DNA of 49,081 nucleotides. Source: Flavobacteriaceae bacterium (GTDB lineage Bacteria > Bacteroidota > Bacteroidia > Flavobacteriales > Weeksellaceae). Positions 36,253 through 45,186 of the stretch are shown here, one piece after another. The stretch is taken from NCBI GenBank assembly GCA_031276535.1, contig JAISMV010000008.1:1-49081 (forward strand), read 5' to 3'. Every line of letters starts with the position of its first letter. Within the stretch, counting starts at the first letter, position 1. The translations under genes and the position numbers were made by a program. Under the pieces are notes generated by a model. That model had not been told where the DNA came from. It ran no database searches and saw only the letters and a list, made by a program, of their open reading frames with translations.

Positions 36253-36639
36253 ATGGCAGTTACACATAAAATAGGAAGAAGAAAAACATCCGTAGCAAGA
36301 ATATATCTTTCCGAAGGTACCGGAGAAGTTACTATCAACGGAAGAGATTATAAAGAATACTTTCCAACAGAGGTATTACAATATAAGATCACTCAGCCTT
36401 TCCAATTGACACAAACCCAAGGACAATACAACCTTAAAGTAAATGTATATGGAGGAGGAATCACCGGGCAGGCAGAAGCAATCCGGTTGGCTATTTCCAG
36501 AGCTTTGGTTGCAATTGCGGAAGAAAACAAACCCGTGTTGAAATCAGAAGGACTTCTAACCCGGGATCCAAGAATGGTGGAAAGAAAGAAATACGGTCAG
36601 AAAAAAGCACGTAAGAGATTCCAATTCTCCAAACGGTAA
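36253..36639 (+). CDS. rpsI: 30S ribosomal protein S9
   Basis: A protein of 128 residues: IGRRKTSVARIYLSEGTG at the N-terminus, VYGGGITGQAEAIRLAISRA in the middle and KYGQKKARKRFQFSKR at the end, the basic tail reaching the P-site tRNA. It is co-transcribed with rplM, 8 bp apart. A weak hairpin at 36659 may end the unit before rpsB. Confidence 0.97.
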   Translation: MAVTHKIGRRKTSVARIYLSEGTGEVTINGRDYKEYFPTEVLQYKITQPFQLTQTQGQYNLKVNVYGGGITGQAEAIRLAISRALVAIAEENKPVLKSEGLLTRDPRMVERKKYGQKKARKRFQFSKR

Positions 36640-36658
36640 TCTTTCCGAAATAAAAAAT

Positions 36659-36687
36659 ATAACCACTCTGTTTCAGGTAGTGGTTAT
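36659..36687 (+). terminator. Weak terminator or attenuator between rpsI and rpsB
   Basis: ATAACCACT at 36659-36667 pairs with AGTGGTTAT at 36679-36687, with an 11-nt loop, followed by a few T. Nine base pairs, AT-rich; partial read-through into rpsB-tsf is likely. Confidence 0.6.
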
Positions 36688-36802
36688 TTTGATTTTTTAA
36701 ATAAATTAATTAATATAAACTTGCCGTTTAGTTTAGCATCCAAACTCAGAACCATTTTTGAAGTTGATTGCACAAACTGCGGAACGTAAACTAAAAAAAG
36801 AC

Positions 36803-37606
36803 ATGGCAAAAGTAGATGTAAAAGACCTCTTAAATGCAGGAGTGCATTTCGGTCACCTTACCAGAAAATGGAATCCACACATGGCTCCCTATATCTTTAT
36901 GGAGAAAAATGGAATCCACATCATTGACTTACACAAAACATCCGTAAAATTAGACGAAGCATCCAATGCTTTAGGCAAAATTTCAGCTTCAGGAAGAAAA
37001 ATCCTTTTTGTCGCTACAAAAAAGCAGGCTAAGGATATTGTGGCAAAACACGCAGAATCCGTAAACATGCCGTACATCACGGAAAGATGGCCGGGAGGTA
37101 TGTTAACTAACTTTGTAACTATCAGAAAGGCAGTAAAAAAGATGAATTCCATTGACAGGATGAAAAAAGATGGAACTTTTGAAACTCTGTCTAAAAAAGA
37201 AAAATTGCAGGTAGATCGTCAAAGAGCTAAATTAGAAAAGAATTTAGGTTCTATTGCCGATATGACTCGTTTGCCTTCAGCCATATTCGTAGTGGATATC
37301 TTACGGGAACACATTGCAGTAACAGAAGCCAAAAAATTAGGAATTCCTGTTTTTGCGATCGTAGACACCAACTCAGACCCGCAATTAGTGGACTATCCAA
37401 TACCGGGAAATGACGACGCTTCTAAATCCATAGACCTGATACTGGAAACAATAACCAATTCCATTAAAGAGGGACTAAGCGTAAGAAAAGCGGAAAAAGC
37501 GGAAAAATCCAAAGCTAAAGAAGATTCAAACGAAGAAGATATTCTGGTAGAAGAAGTGGAGGAAGAAATACTATCCGAAGACGCCGGAGAAGAAGTGGAA
37601 GAATAA
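36803..37606 (+). CDS. rpsB: 30S ribosomal protein S2
   Basis: A protein of 267 residues. The ATG at 36803 opens the conserved start (MAKVDVKDLLNAGVHFGH); an ATG at 36758 would add 15 unconserved residues. Landmarks: RKWNPHMAPYIF, GIHIIDLHKT, FVATKKQAKDIV, ERWPGGMLTNF, ADMTRLPSAIFVVD and FAIVDTNSDPQLVDYPIPGNDDA. The last 40 residues form an acidic tail rich in Glu, longer than in E. coli S2. It is followed 31 bp later by tsf, the universal pair. No clear -7 box was found in the 110 bp before it. Confidence 0.97.
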   Translation: MAKVDVKDLLNAGVHFGHLTRKWNPHMAPYIFMEKNGIHIIDLHKTSVKLDEASNALGKISASGRKILFVATKKQAKDIVAKHAESVNMPYITERWPGGMLTNFVTIRKAVKKMNSIDRMKKDGTFETLSKKEKLQVDRQRAKLEKNLGSIADMTRLPSAIFVVDILREHIAVTEAKKLGIPVFAIVDTNSDPQLVDYPIPGNDDASKSIDLILETITNSIKEGLSVRKAEKAEKSKAKEDSNEEDILVEEVEEEILSEDAGEEVEE

Positions 37607-37637
37607 AAATATAGTTTAATAAAAAATCAAGATTAAA

Positions 37638-38456
37638 ATGTCATATTTACCAAAAGCCGCTGATGTAGCAAAATTAAGAAATGCTACCGGAGCAGGAATG
37701 ATGGACTCAAAAAAAGCCTTGATCGAAGCAGAAGGAGATTTCGATAAAGCTATTGATTTATTAAGAAAAAAAGGACAAAAAGTTGCCGCTAACCGTGCAG
37801 ACAGAGAAAGTCATGAAGGAGCAGTAATTGCAGCCGTAAATGAAACCAATACCAAAGCCGCTATAATTAAACTGAACTGTGAAACGGATTTTGTTGCTAA
37901 AAATGAAGATTTTATAAAATTAGCAAAAGAATTTGCCGCTTTAGCATTAAAATTCAACACAAAAGAAGAATTATTAGCAGCAGACTTCCATGGTCTTCCG
38001 GTAAGTGAAAAATTAATCGAGCAAACCGGAGTTATAGGAGAGAAAATTGAAATATCCGAATTTAAAACATTGGAAGCTCCTTTTGTAGGTTCTTACATCC
38101 ATGCAGGAAATAAAATAGCTTCAGCAGTAGGAATATCAAAAACTTTTGAGAAAGCTCCGGAAGTTGCAAAAAATATTTCCATGCAGGTAGCAGCCATGAA
38201 CCCGATAGCATTAGATGAATCTCAGGTAGATGCTTCCGTTATCGAAAAAGAATTGGAAATAGCAAAAGAACAATTACGCCAGGAAGGAAAACCGGAAGCA
38301 ATGTTGGAAAACATAGCAAAAGGAAAATTAAATAAATTCTTTAAAGATAATACTTTGGTGAAACAGGATTATATCATGGGAGAAAAAACTTCGGTTGAAG
38401 ACTACGTGAAATCTGTGGATGCGGAAGTTAAAATAACAGGATTTATAAGGATATAG
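37638..38456 (+). CDS. tsf: Elongation factor Ts
   Basis: A protein of 272 residues that recycles GDP-bound EF-Tu. The N-terminal UBA-like domain has KLRNATGAGMMDSKKALIEA and DLLRKKGQKVAA. The family signature LNCETDFVAKNEDF is near residue 80 (the TDFV segment inserts in EF-Tu). GSYIHAGNKIASAVGI and NISMQVAAMNPIAL follow, and the end has VKQDYIMGEKTSVEDYVKS. It lies after rpsB and before a terminator 21 bp downstream. Confidence 0.97.
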   Translation: MSYLPKAADVAKLRNATGAGMMDSKKALIEAEGDFDKAIDLLRKKGQKVAANRADRESHEGAVIAAVNETNTKAAIIKLNCETDFVAKNEDFIKLAKEFAALALKFNTKEELLAADFHGLPVSEKLIEQTGVIGEKIEISEFKTLEAPFVGSYIHAGNKIASAVGISKTFEKAPEVAKNISMQVAAMNPIALDESQVDASVIEKELEIAKEQLRQEGKPEAMLENIAKGKLNKFFKDNTLVKQDYIMGEKTSVEDYVKSVDAEVKITGFIRI

Positions 38457-38476
38457 AATAGGGTTAATTTAAAATG

Positions 38477-38513
38477 AAAAAAAGGATGTCTCAAAAAACG
38501 AGCATCCTTTTTT
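38477..38513 (+). terminator. Rho-independent terminator of rpsB-tsf
   Basis: AAAAAAGGATG (38478-38488) pairs with CATCCTTTTTT (38503-38513), with a 14-nt loop and a T-run. It follows tsf by about 20 bp. Confidence 0.85.
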
Positions 38514-38667
38514 GCTTTTTAGGAACTGTATTTGAAATGAGTTTTCAGGTATTCGATTCTCAGTGAATGTCCCCTTTGGTATGCTTTTTTGCTTTCTTGC
38601 CACACAGGTTTTTCAGAGAAAATACATTGTCTTCTTGGGGTTTATATTTACAGACGTCTTTAAAGAA

Positions 38668-40527
38668 TCAAACTATTAAAATAGGTATGTGGGCTTTATG
38701 TCTGAGCTTGTTTGCCGTAACGCCAAATATAAAATCCGCCAAACCTTTATGACCGTGTTTCGCCATTAGTAAAACCTCAATCTCATTTTCTTTAATTAAT
38801 TCCGGAAGACTTACAGAAGGATTTCCAAATCCTAATTTTGTTTCAATATGAGTATATCCCTCTTTATGAAGAAGCGTTTTATAGTCATTGAGTCTTTCCT
38901 GATCAAACTTCACCTCATAATCGTCAGCCAGTTCCCCATAGTATTTGGCAGAAGCGCTTTCCGTTACATGAAATAATACAATGACGGAATTTTTTTCGGC
39001 AAGAAGATTCACATAGTTTAATACCCGTTGGTCTCCATCGCTGAAATCCAGTGCTATTCCTACGGTTTTGAACGGTTGTATCTTCGTTATATTTTTTTGT
39101 ACCGGTAAATTGTGAATATCGAAATGCAGCTTTTTTGTTTTTATAACCCAGGGGTACAACACAATACTGATTAAAAATAACAGCAAAGCCAGAGAAATTC
39201 CTCCCAGAAGTATCTTAACTCCCATTGTTACAGCCGGATTATGAAATAGGGCGATTTCCTCATCATAAATTAATTTGATGTTTAAAATTACAATTAAAGA
39301 GCAGACTATCCAGGATAGGATCTTCACAGGTAATTTAATGACAAACTCACCCATTTTTTCCGCATCACTTACAAAATGAATAAGAGGAATGATTGCGAAC
39401 CCCAACTGCATGCTTAGAAGCACCTGACTGAAAATAAGCATCTCATCCACAGAACTGTCTCCGAAAATACTAATAATGATCACGGACGGAATAATGGCAA
39501 GCATACGGGTTATTAATCTCCTCAAAGCCGGATTCATCCGGAAATGAAGATACCCCTCCATTACAATTTGTCCGGCAAGAGTTCCGGTAATGGTAGAACT
39601 TTGTCCCGCAGCGATCAGAGCGATAGCAAAAAGAAAGGGAGCCAGAGAACCCAGTATATTGGACAACATTTTGTAAGCATCATGCAATCCTGCGATCTCA
39701 TACAACCCCACTTTGTGAAACGTAGATGCGGCGAGGATCAATATGGCGGCATTTATGAAGAATGCCATATTGAGAGCAATAAGACTGTCAAAAAAATTGT
39801 ATTTAATAGCATTCTTAATAGACTGAAAATCCTTTTTTATTTTCCTTGTCTGCACTAATGCGGAATGTAAATACAGATTGTGAGGCATTACAGTAGCCCC
39901 TATGATACCAATCGCTATATAAAGAGCCTCATTATTGGGTATTGTAGGTTTTAATCCTTTAGAAACCTCGATTAAATCAGGTTTTGCTAAAAACATTTCT
40001 ATAAGAAAACAACTTCCGATGATCCCAACCAGAGTAATGATAAACGCTTCCATTTTTCGTATGCCAAACCTTTGCAGCAGTAATAACAACAGAGTGTCCA
40101 GAGCCGCGATCCATACACCCCAGATCAGATCCAGCCCGAAGAGGAGCTGTAACCCGATAGCCATTCCCAATACCTCGGCTAAATCGGTTGCAGCAATGGC
40201 GATTTCAGCAAAAACATACAAAATATAGATCATCCACCTAGGATAATATTCCCGATTGGTCTGAGCCAGGTCTAATCCCCGTACAATCCCCAACCGCGCA
40301 CTGAGAGATTGAAGAAGCAAGGCGATAATGTTACTCATCAACAATACCCAGATAAGAGCATAGCCAAACTTGCTGCCTCCCGCAATGTCCGTTGCCCAGT
40401 TCCCGGGATCCAGATAGCCTACGGCAACTAAATACGCAGGCCCGAAGAAAGCAAAAACCCTTCTCCATTTTTTAGAATTGTCGGTACGTACAGACTCATG
40501 TACTTCTTGTAGAGATTTCTTACTCAA
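38668..40527 (-). CDS. Nramp metal-ion transporter fused to a universal stress protein domain
   Basis: A protein of 619 residues with a TTG start at 40527; a stop lies two codons upstream and no ATG is near. Residues of about 20-450 are Nramp (MntH-type proton-coupled Mn2+/Fe2+ importer) with about eleven helices: DPGN at 40-43 in helix 1 and MPHN at 214-217 in helix 6, the two metal-binding motifs, plus AEIAIAATDLAEVLG. Residues of about 485-619 form a UspA domain (VGIALDFSDGDQRVLNYV) with the nucleotide loop in the pattern GHKG-9 residues-GVT near the end. The soluble domain would face the cytoplasm and may gate transport by ATP. Fusions of this type are known in Bacteroidota. Confidence 0.93.
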   Translation of the reverse strand: MSKKSLQEVHESVRTDNSKKWRRVFAFFGPAYLVAVGYLDPGNWATDIAGGSKFGYALIWVLLMSNIIALLLQSLSARLGIVRGLDLAQTNREYYPRWMIYILYVFAEIAIAATDLAEVLGMAIGLQLLFGLDLIWGVWIAALDTLLLLLLQRFGIRKMEAFIITLVGIIGSCFLIEMFLAKPDLIEVSKGLKPTIPNNEALYIAIGIIGATVMPHNLYLHSALVQTRKIKKDFQSIKNAIKYNFFDSLIALNMAFFINAAILILAASTFHKVGLYEIAGLHDAYKMLSNILGSLAPFLFAIALIAAGQSSTITGTLAGQIVMEGYLHFRMNPALRRLITRMLAIIPSVIIISIFGDSSVDEMLIFSQVLLSMQLGFAIIPLIHFVSDAEKMGEFVIKLPVKILSWIVCSLIVILNIKLIYDEEIALFHNPAVTMGVKILLGGISLALLLFLISIVLYPWVIKTKKLHFDIHNLPVQKNITKIQPFKTVGIALDFSDGDQRVLNYVNLLAEKNSVIVLFHVTESASAKYYGELADDYEVKFDQERLNDYKTLLHKEGYTHIETKLGFGNPSVSLPELIKENEIEVLLMAKHGHKGLADFIFGVTANKLRHKAHIPILIV

Positions 40528-40549
40528 TTGTTAGATCTTTCTAATTCTG

Positions 40550-40557
40550 CAAAAATA
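40550..40557 (-). promoter_or_regulatory. -7 element (TATTTTTG) for the Nramp-UspA gene
   Basis: TATTTTTG on the minus strand lies 23 bp upstream of the TTG start, predicting a leader of about 16 nt. It supports the TTG as the true start. No -33 box at 19 bp. Confidence 0.45.
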
Positions 40558-40586
40558 AGCGAAATTATCTAATAAAAAATAATAAA

Positions 40587-40910
40587 TCAATCACTTTCCG
40601 GTCTCCATATATGATCTTTAAAGTTGACAACTCGGTTGTTTTTTATTTCTATCCCCTCATTTTCAAGCAATTCCCGCATTAAAGAAGGGGTGAAAAAGTG
40701 ATCTTTCCCCGTAAGCATCCCATTTCGGTTTACTACCCGGTGGGCAGGTATCCCCTCCAAAGCATGAGCCGCCTTCATAGCATACCCCACTATTCGTGCA
40801 GAATTTCTTGTTCCTAAATATTCCGCAATAATACCATAAGTAGTTACTTTTCCACAAGGAATTTTTCGTACGATTTGGTAAACTTTTTCATAAAAATTAT
40901 CATTTTCCAT
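40587..40910 (-). CDS. Alkyltransferase-like (ATL) protein, MGMT family without catalytic Cys
   Basis: A protein of 107 residues, the size of ATL proteins, covering only the C-terminal DNA-binding domain of O6-alkylguanine-DNA alkyltransferase. Landmarks: IPCGKVTTYGIIAEYLG, SARIVGYAMKAA, then IPAHRVVNRNGMLTG and the LLENEGIEI segment. In active MGMT the loop reads PCHRV; here it is PAHRV near residues 55-59, so the alkyl-acceptor Cys is Ala. ATL proteins bind O6-alkylguanine and recruit nucleotide excision repair. The Arg of GYAM...R-type recognition helix (SARIVG) is kept. It is a single gene 59 bp upstream of the Nramp gene's start, on the same strand in the order ATL then nothing: it ends before reaching it. 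Confidence 0.9.
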   Translation of the reverse strand: MENDNFYEKVYQIVRKIPCGKVTTYGIIAEYLGTRNSARIVGYAMKAAHALEGIPAHRVVNRNGMLTGKDHFFTPSLMRELLENEGIEIKNNRVVNFKDHIWRPESD

Positions 40911-41121
40911 AAATTGGTAAAAAAAATAAGACCTTTTTTATCATAAAAATAAACAAAAAACTTGATAAAGTGTAAACAAAACACTATAAATTATATGATA
41001 TGTAAAAAAACAATAAAGATGTATTTACCTGAAAATGAATTCATAACACCCCAATTTCTTTTTTTTTTCAATTTTTTTCAATGTTTATTATACATCTATA
41101 AAATATTTTTTATATTAGTAG

Positions 41122-41260
41122 CAGGTGAAGTTAAGACTTCAAACATAAACCAAAAAATGAGAAGTTAGATATTTTACTTTCTGGTAGTATCTAAAGTTTT
41201 GAGTTAATTGAAAGTAAAATAAAGAAATGATTCTAAATGATTTAGGATCATTTCTTTTTT
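41122..41260 (+). ncRNA. Structured leader or small RNA with terminator, upstream of the fused synthetase
   Basis: Three hairpins follow each other on the plus strand. A small one is GAAGT/ACTTC at about 41127-41140. The second is a perfect 11-bp stem, ATTTTACTTTC at 41171-41181 and GAAAGTAAAAT at 41210-41220. Directly after it comes a long hairpin, AAAGAAATGAT at 41221-41231 with ATCATTTCTTT at 41247-41257, its stem extended inside by a CTAA/TTAG pair, followed by six T. The flanking genes diverge, so no protein-coding transcript needs a terminator here. It is either an attenuator for the gene at 41337 or the 3' end of a small RNA. No TAnnTTTG box was found upstream. A 68-codon frame at 40962-41168 is not convincing. 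The rest of the 40911-41336 gap is AT-rich and blank. Confidence 0.5.
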
Positions 41261-41336
41261 GAAAAGCCGTTTTTATTAAATTGAGATAATACTATTATAC
41301 GATAAGTTGCAAAATAAAATTAAAACCACAAAAGAA

Positions 41337-44300
41337 ATGAGTACGTATCAAAAAGAATTTCAGAGAAGTATTTCGGATCCTGATACATTTTGGGGAGAAC
41401 AGGCAAAGAATATAGGATGGTTTAAAGAACCGTCCGTTGTTCATTCCGTAGGTCAAAATGGATTAGACGAATGGTTCAAAGATGGTAAGGTGAATATGTC
41501 TTATCTGTGTATAGATAAACATATCGAAGACGGATATGGAGACGACACCGCCATTATTTACGATTCTCCGGTCACGCAAACAAAATCCAAAATCACGTAC
41601 AACCAGTTAAAACACAAAGTTGAAAGACTTGCAGGAGGACTGAAGAGATTAGGGGTGCAAAAAGGAGATACCGTGATTATCTACATGCCTATGATTCCTC
41701 AGACCATTATGGCAATGATGGCCTGCGCCCGGATTGGAGCCATCCATTCTGTTGTTTTCGGAGGATTTGCCCCTAAAGAATTAGCTACAAGGATTGACGA
41801 CTGTAAACCCAAGGTAATTATCTCCTCAACATCAGGAGTAGAAGTAAACAGGGTTATTCCTTACAAACCCATGGTAGACGAAGCAATTTCCCTGTCCGAG
41901 CACAAACCCGGATATGTAATATTATATAACAGAAGATTAGGAGCCGTTTGCCCCGAACAAGATTACGATGTAGACTTCAATACCCTGATCAATCTTTCAG
42001 AGCCTGCCCCTTACGTAGAAGTGGAATCCACACATCCGTTGTTTATTCTCTATACGTCAGGAACCACAGGAAAACCCAAAGGGGTGGTACACGATACCGG
42101 AGGATACGCCGTAGCCCTGAAATATACCATGTCCAGTATTTACGACAGTACACCGGGAGACGTATTCTGGGCAGCTTCCGATTTCGGATGGATCGTAGGA
42201 CATAGTTATATCGTATATGCGCCTATGATAAATAGAAATGCAACTATTGTATACGAAGGAAAACCCGTAAAAACCCCGGATGCAGGAGCTTTCTGGAGAG
42301 CCATAGAAGAATATCAGGTAAAGGTATTTTTCTCCGCTCCGACAGCCTTCAGGGTAATCAGAAAAGAAGATCCTAACGGAGAATTAATAAAACAAAGAGA
42401 CCTCAGCTGCCTTAAATACCTGTTTGTAGCAGGAGAAAGATGCGATGCCGCAACCTTGGAATGGCTGCAGGAACAATTTCAACTGCCGGTGGTTGACCAC
42501 TGGTGGCAGACGGAAACAGCCTGGGCTATTATGGGTAATTTCATGGGGTATGACGGAGGATTCCCTATCAAACCGGGATCTGCAGGAAAACCGGTACCCG
42601 GATACGACGTTCAGATCTTAGGAAACGACGGAGAACTGTTAGGAGCCGATGAAGAAGGAGCAGCGCTTATTAAATTGCCGTTGCCTCCGGGAACGCTCAC
42701 CACATTATGGAATGCGGAAGAAAGATACAAAGAAGGATATTTAACGCAATATCCCGGATATTACTTTACCGGAGACGGTATTTACAAAGATTCCGACGGC
42801 TACTACTTTATCACCGGACGGTTAGACGATGTAATTAATGTAGCAGGACACAGACTTTCCACTTCCGAGATGGAAGAAGTTATAGCCAAAAATCCGTTGG
42901 TGGCGGAATGTGCCGCTATGGGGATTGAAGATACTATTAAAGGACAGGTGCCTTTCGCCGTAATACTAACTAAAGATTCTGCCGTGGAAGTAGAACCCTC
43001 CAAACTGGAGCAGGAATTAAAACAAAGTGTACGAAAAGAAATTGGTGCCATAGCTTCCCTGAGCCGTGTCGTTCAGTTGAAAAGATTGCCTAAGACCCGT
43101 TCAGGAAAAGTTTTGCGCAGATTGATCCGAAACATAGCAGACGGAAAAGAATTTGCAATTCCTTCTACTATCGAAGACCCGACCGTAATTGATGAAATCG
43201 TTCAAGTGTTTAAAGAAGAGGGAATTGGAGTATACGGACTCGGAGGCGGAAAAGCAGAAAAGAATATTGACGACTTAGTAGTAACAACTCATGCAAAATA
43301 TGAAAAGTTATACAGCAAAAGTATAGAAAACCCTAACGAATTCTGGGAAGAAATCGCTAAAACCTTTTTATGGAAAAAACCATGGGATACGATTTCCGAA
43401 TCCGACTTTGATAAAGCACAATTTAAATGGTTCCTGGGCGGAAAACTAAACATAACGGAAAACTGTCTGGACAGACATTTGGAAAAAAATGGAGATAAAG
43501 CAGCCATCCTGTTTGAGCCGAATGAACCCAATGAACCCAACAGGGAAATTACCTATAAAGACCTGTACAAAGAAGTATGTAAGCTGGCAAATGTATTAAA
43601 ATCGAAAGGTATTCGGAAAGGAGACAGGGTGTGTATTTACATGCCGATGATTCCCGAACTGGAAATAAGCATTTTGGCTTGTGCAAGAATAGGAGCGGTT
43701 CATACGGTGGTATTTGCCGGATATTCATCCAAAGCATTAGCTTACAGGATCAAGGATTCCGAAGCAAAACTGGTAATTACAGCCGACGGTTCCAGCCGGG
43801 GCGCTAAATTTACAGATTTGAAATCCATCGTAGATGAAGCTTTGGAGAATGCTCCTTCCGTAGAATCCGTGATCATATACGAAAGAACCAAACACGGAGT
43901 ATCCCTAAAACAAGGAAGAGACGAGCTTTGGGATGTTTTAGTGAAAGATGCGGATATACATTGCCCGGCAGAAGAAATGGACTCCGAAGATACTTTGTTT
44001 ATCATTTATAGTTCCGAATCTTCGGGAACGCCGAAAGGAGTTGTTCATACTTGTGGAGGTTACATGGTATATGCCGCGTATACATTCAAAAATGTCTTTC
44101 AGATAGGAAGAGAAGATGTTTATTTCTGTACCGCCGACATAGGCTGGCTGGCAGGGCACACATACGGAGTATATGCACCGTTGCTGACAGGGACATCCTT
44201 CGTTCTGTTTGAAGGAGCGCTTTCTTATCCGGACTACGGACGTTTCTGGAATATTGTGGAAAAATATAAAGTAACCCATTTTTACACCGCGCCGACAGCT

Positions 44301-45164
44301 CTACGTACATTGGAAACCCAGCCTCAGCATTTTGTGGAAAATCACGATCTAAGCAGTTTGAAAGTGCTGGGATCCGTAGGAGAACCTTTAAACGACGAAG
44401 TATGGCATTGGTATAGCGAAAAAATAGGAAAATCCAACTGTCCTGTTGTAGATACCTGGTATCAGACAGAAGCAGGAGGAATTATGATCTCCGCCTTGGC
44501 AGGGGTAACTCCGATAAAAGCCACATACGCAACCAAACCGTTCTTGGGAATAAATGTATGTCTGGTAGATGCAGAAGGAAACGAAATAACCGAAGAACAC
44601 GGAGAAGGAAGTTTATGTATTAAAAATCCATGGCCGGGAATGGCAAGAACCATTTACGGAAACCATGAAAAATACAAAGAACTGTATTTCTCTTCCTATG
44701 CAGGTAAATATTTCTCAGGAGATGTAGCTATAAGAGATATTGAAGGCAATTACAAAATTATCGGACGTTTAGACGATACCATTGTCGTATCAGACCACAG
44801 ATTGTCCACATATCCGATTGAAATTGTGATTGATGAACACATTCTGGTAACAGAAACAGCAATTGTAGGGTATCCTCATGAAATTAAAGGAAACGCTCTT
44901 TATGCATTTGTCGTTACCTATGAAAAACCGACGAACGAAGAAGTTACACGAAAGGAAATACAACAACACGTGGAAAGAACGATCGGAGAGATCCTCAAAC
45001 CGGATAAGATTCAGTTTGTTTCAGGATTGCCGAGAACCCGAAACGGTAAAATAATGAAAGGAGTTCTGCAAAAGATCGCCTCCGGAGATGTTGCCGATCT
45101 AGGGGATATATCTGATATTATTAATCTGGAAGTGCTGGATGAAATAATTGAAGGCAGATTATAG
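41337..45164 (+). CDS. Tandem fusion of two acyl-CoA synthetases (PrpE-like + Acs-like)
   Basis: One frame of 1275 residues from the ATG at 41337 (a TTG at 41307 is less likely). Residues 1-630 form a full PrpE-type propionyl/acetyl-CoA synthetase: P-loop YTSGTTGKPKG at 239-249, WWQTE at 389-393, GRLDDVINVAGHR, and the catalytic Lys591 in LPKTRSGKVLRR. A linker of about 25 residues (GIGVYGLGGGKAEKN) joins a second complete Acs-type module, 655-1275. There the P-loop is YSSESSGTPKG at 891-901, the pocket reads WYQTE at 1041-1045, VSGHR is VSDHR, and Lys1238 is kept in TRNGKIMK. The reaction is acid + ATP + CoA to acyl-CoA + AMP + PPi. The second module keeps the catalytic Lys but has altered ATP and CoA loops, so it may have changed specificity or be structural. 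Monocistronic, with a structured leader and a terminator. Confidence 0.92.
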   Translation: MSTYQKEFQRSISDPDTFWGEQAKNIGWFKEPSVVHSVGQNGLDEWFKDGKVNMSYLCIDKHIEDGYGDDTAIIYDSPVTQTKSKITYNQLKHKVERLAGGLKRLGVQKGDTVIIYMPMIPQTIMAMMACARIGAIHSVVFGGFAPKELATRIDDCKPKVIISSTSGVEVNRVIPYKPMVDEAISLSEHKPGYVILYNRRLGAVCPEQDYDVDFNTLINLSEPAPYVEVESTHPLFILYTSGTTGKPKGVVHDTGGYAVALKYTMSSIYDSTPGDVFWAASDFGWIVGHSYIVYAPMINRNATIVYEGKPVKTPDAGAFWRAIEEYQVKVFFSAPTAFRVIRKEDPNGELIKQRDLSCLKYLFVAGERCDAATLEWLQEQFQLPVVDHWWQTETAWAIMGNFMGYDGGFPIKPGSAGKPVPGYDVQILGNDGELLGADEEGAALIKLPLPPGTLTTLWNAEERYKEGYLTQYPGYYFTGDGIYKDSDGYYFITGRLDDVINVAGHRLSTSEMEEVIAKNPLVAECAAMGIEDTIKGQVPFAVILTKDSAVEVEPSKLEQELKQSVRKEIGAIASLSRVVQLKRLPKTRSGKVLRRLIRNIADGKEFAIPSTIEDPTVIDEIVQVFKEEGIGVYGLGGGKAEKNIDDLVVTTHAKYEKLYSKSIENPNEFWEEIAKTFLWKKPWDTISESDFDKAQFKWFLGGKLNITENCLDRHLEKNGDKAAILFEPNEPNEPNREITYKDLYKEVCKLANVLKSKGIRKGDRVCIYMPMIPELEISILACARIGAVHTVVFAGYSSKALAYRIKDSEAKLVITADGSSRGAKFTDLKSIVDEALENAPSVESVIIYERTKHGVSLKQGRDELWDVLVKDADIHCPAEEMDSEDTLFIIYSSESSGTPKGVVHTCGGYMVYAAYTFKNVFQIGREDVYFCTADIGWLAGHTYGVYAPLLTGTSFVLFEGALSYPDYGRFWNIVEKYKVTHFYTAPTALRTLETQPQHFVENHDLSSLKVLGSVGEPLNDEVWHWYSEKIGKSNCPVVDTWYQTEAGGIMISALAGVTPIKATYATKPFLGINVCLVDAEGNEITEEHGEGSLCIKNPWPGMARTIYGNHEKYKELYFSSYAGKYFSGDVAIRDIEGNYKIIGRLDDTIVVSDHRLSTYPIEIVIDEHILVTETAIVGYPHEIKGNALYAFVVTYEKPTNEEVTRKEIQQHVERTIGEILKPDKIQFVSGLPRTRNGKIMKGVLQKIASGDVADLGDISDIINLEVLDEIIEGRL

Positions 45165-45186
45165 AAATCACAGAAGTTTTTATACA

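Noticed and set aside
40962-41168. 68-codon plus-strand frame upstream of the fused synthetase
   Set aside because: It has a Phe-rich homopolymer region, no ribosome-binding site or promoter box, and ends before the hairpins. Chance frame in AT-rich DNA is likelier.
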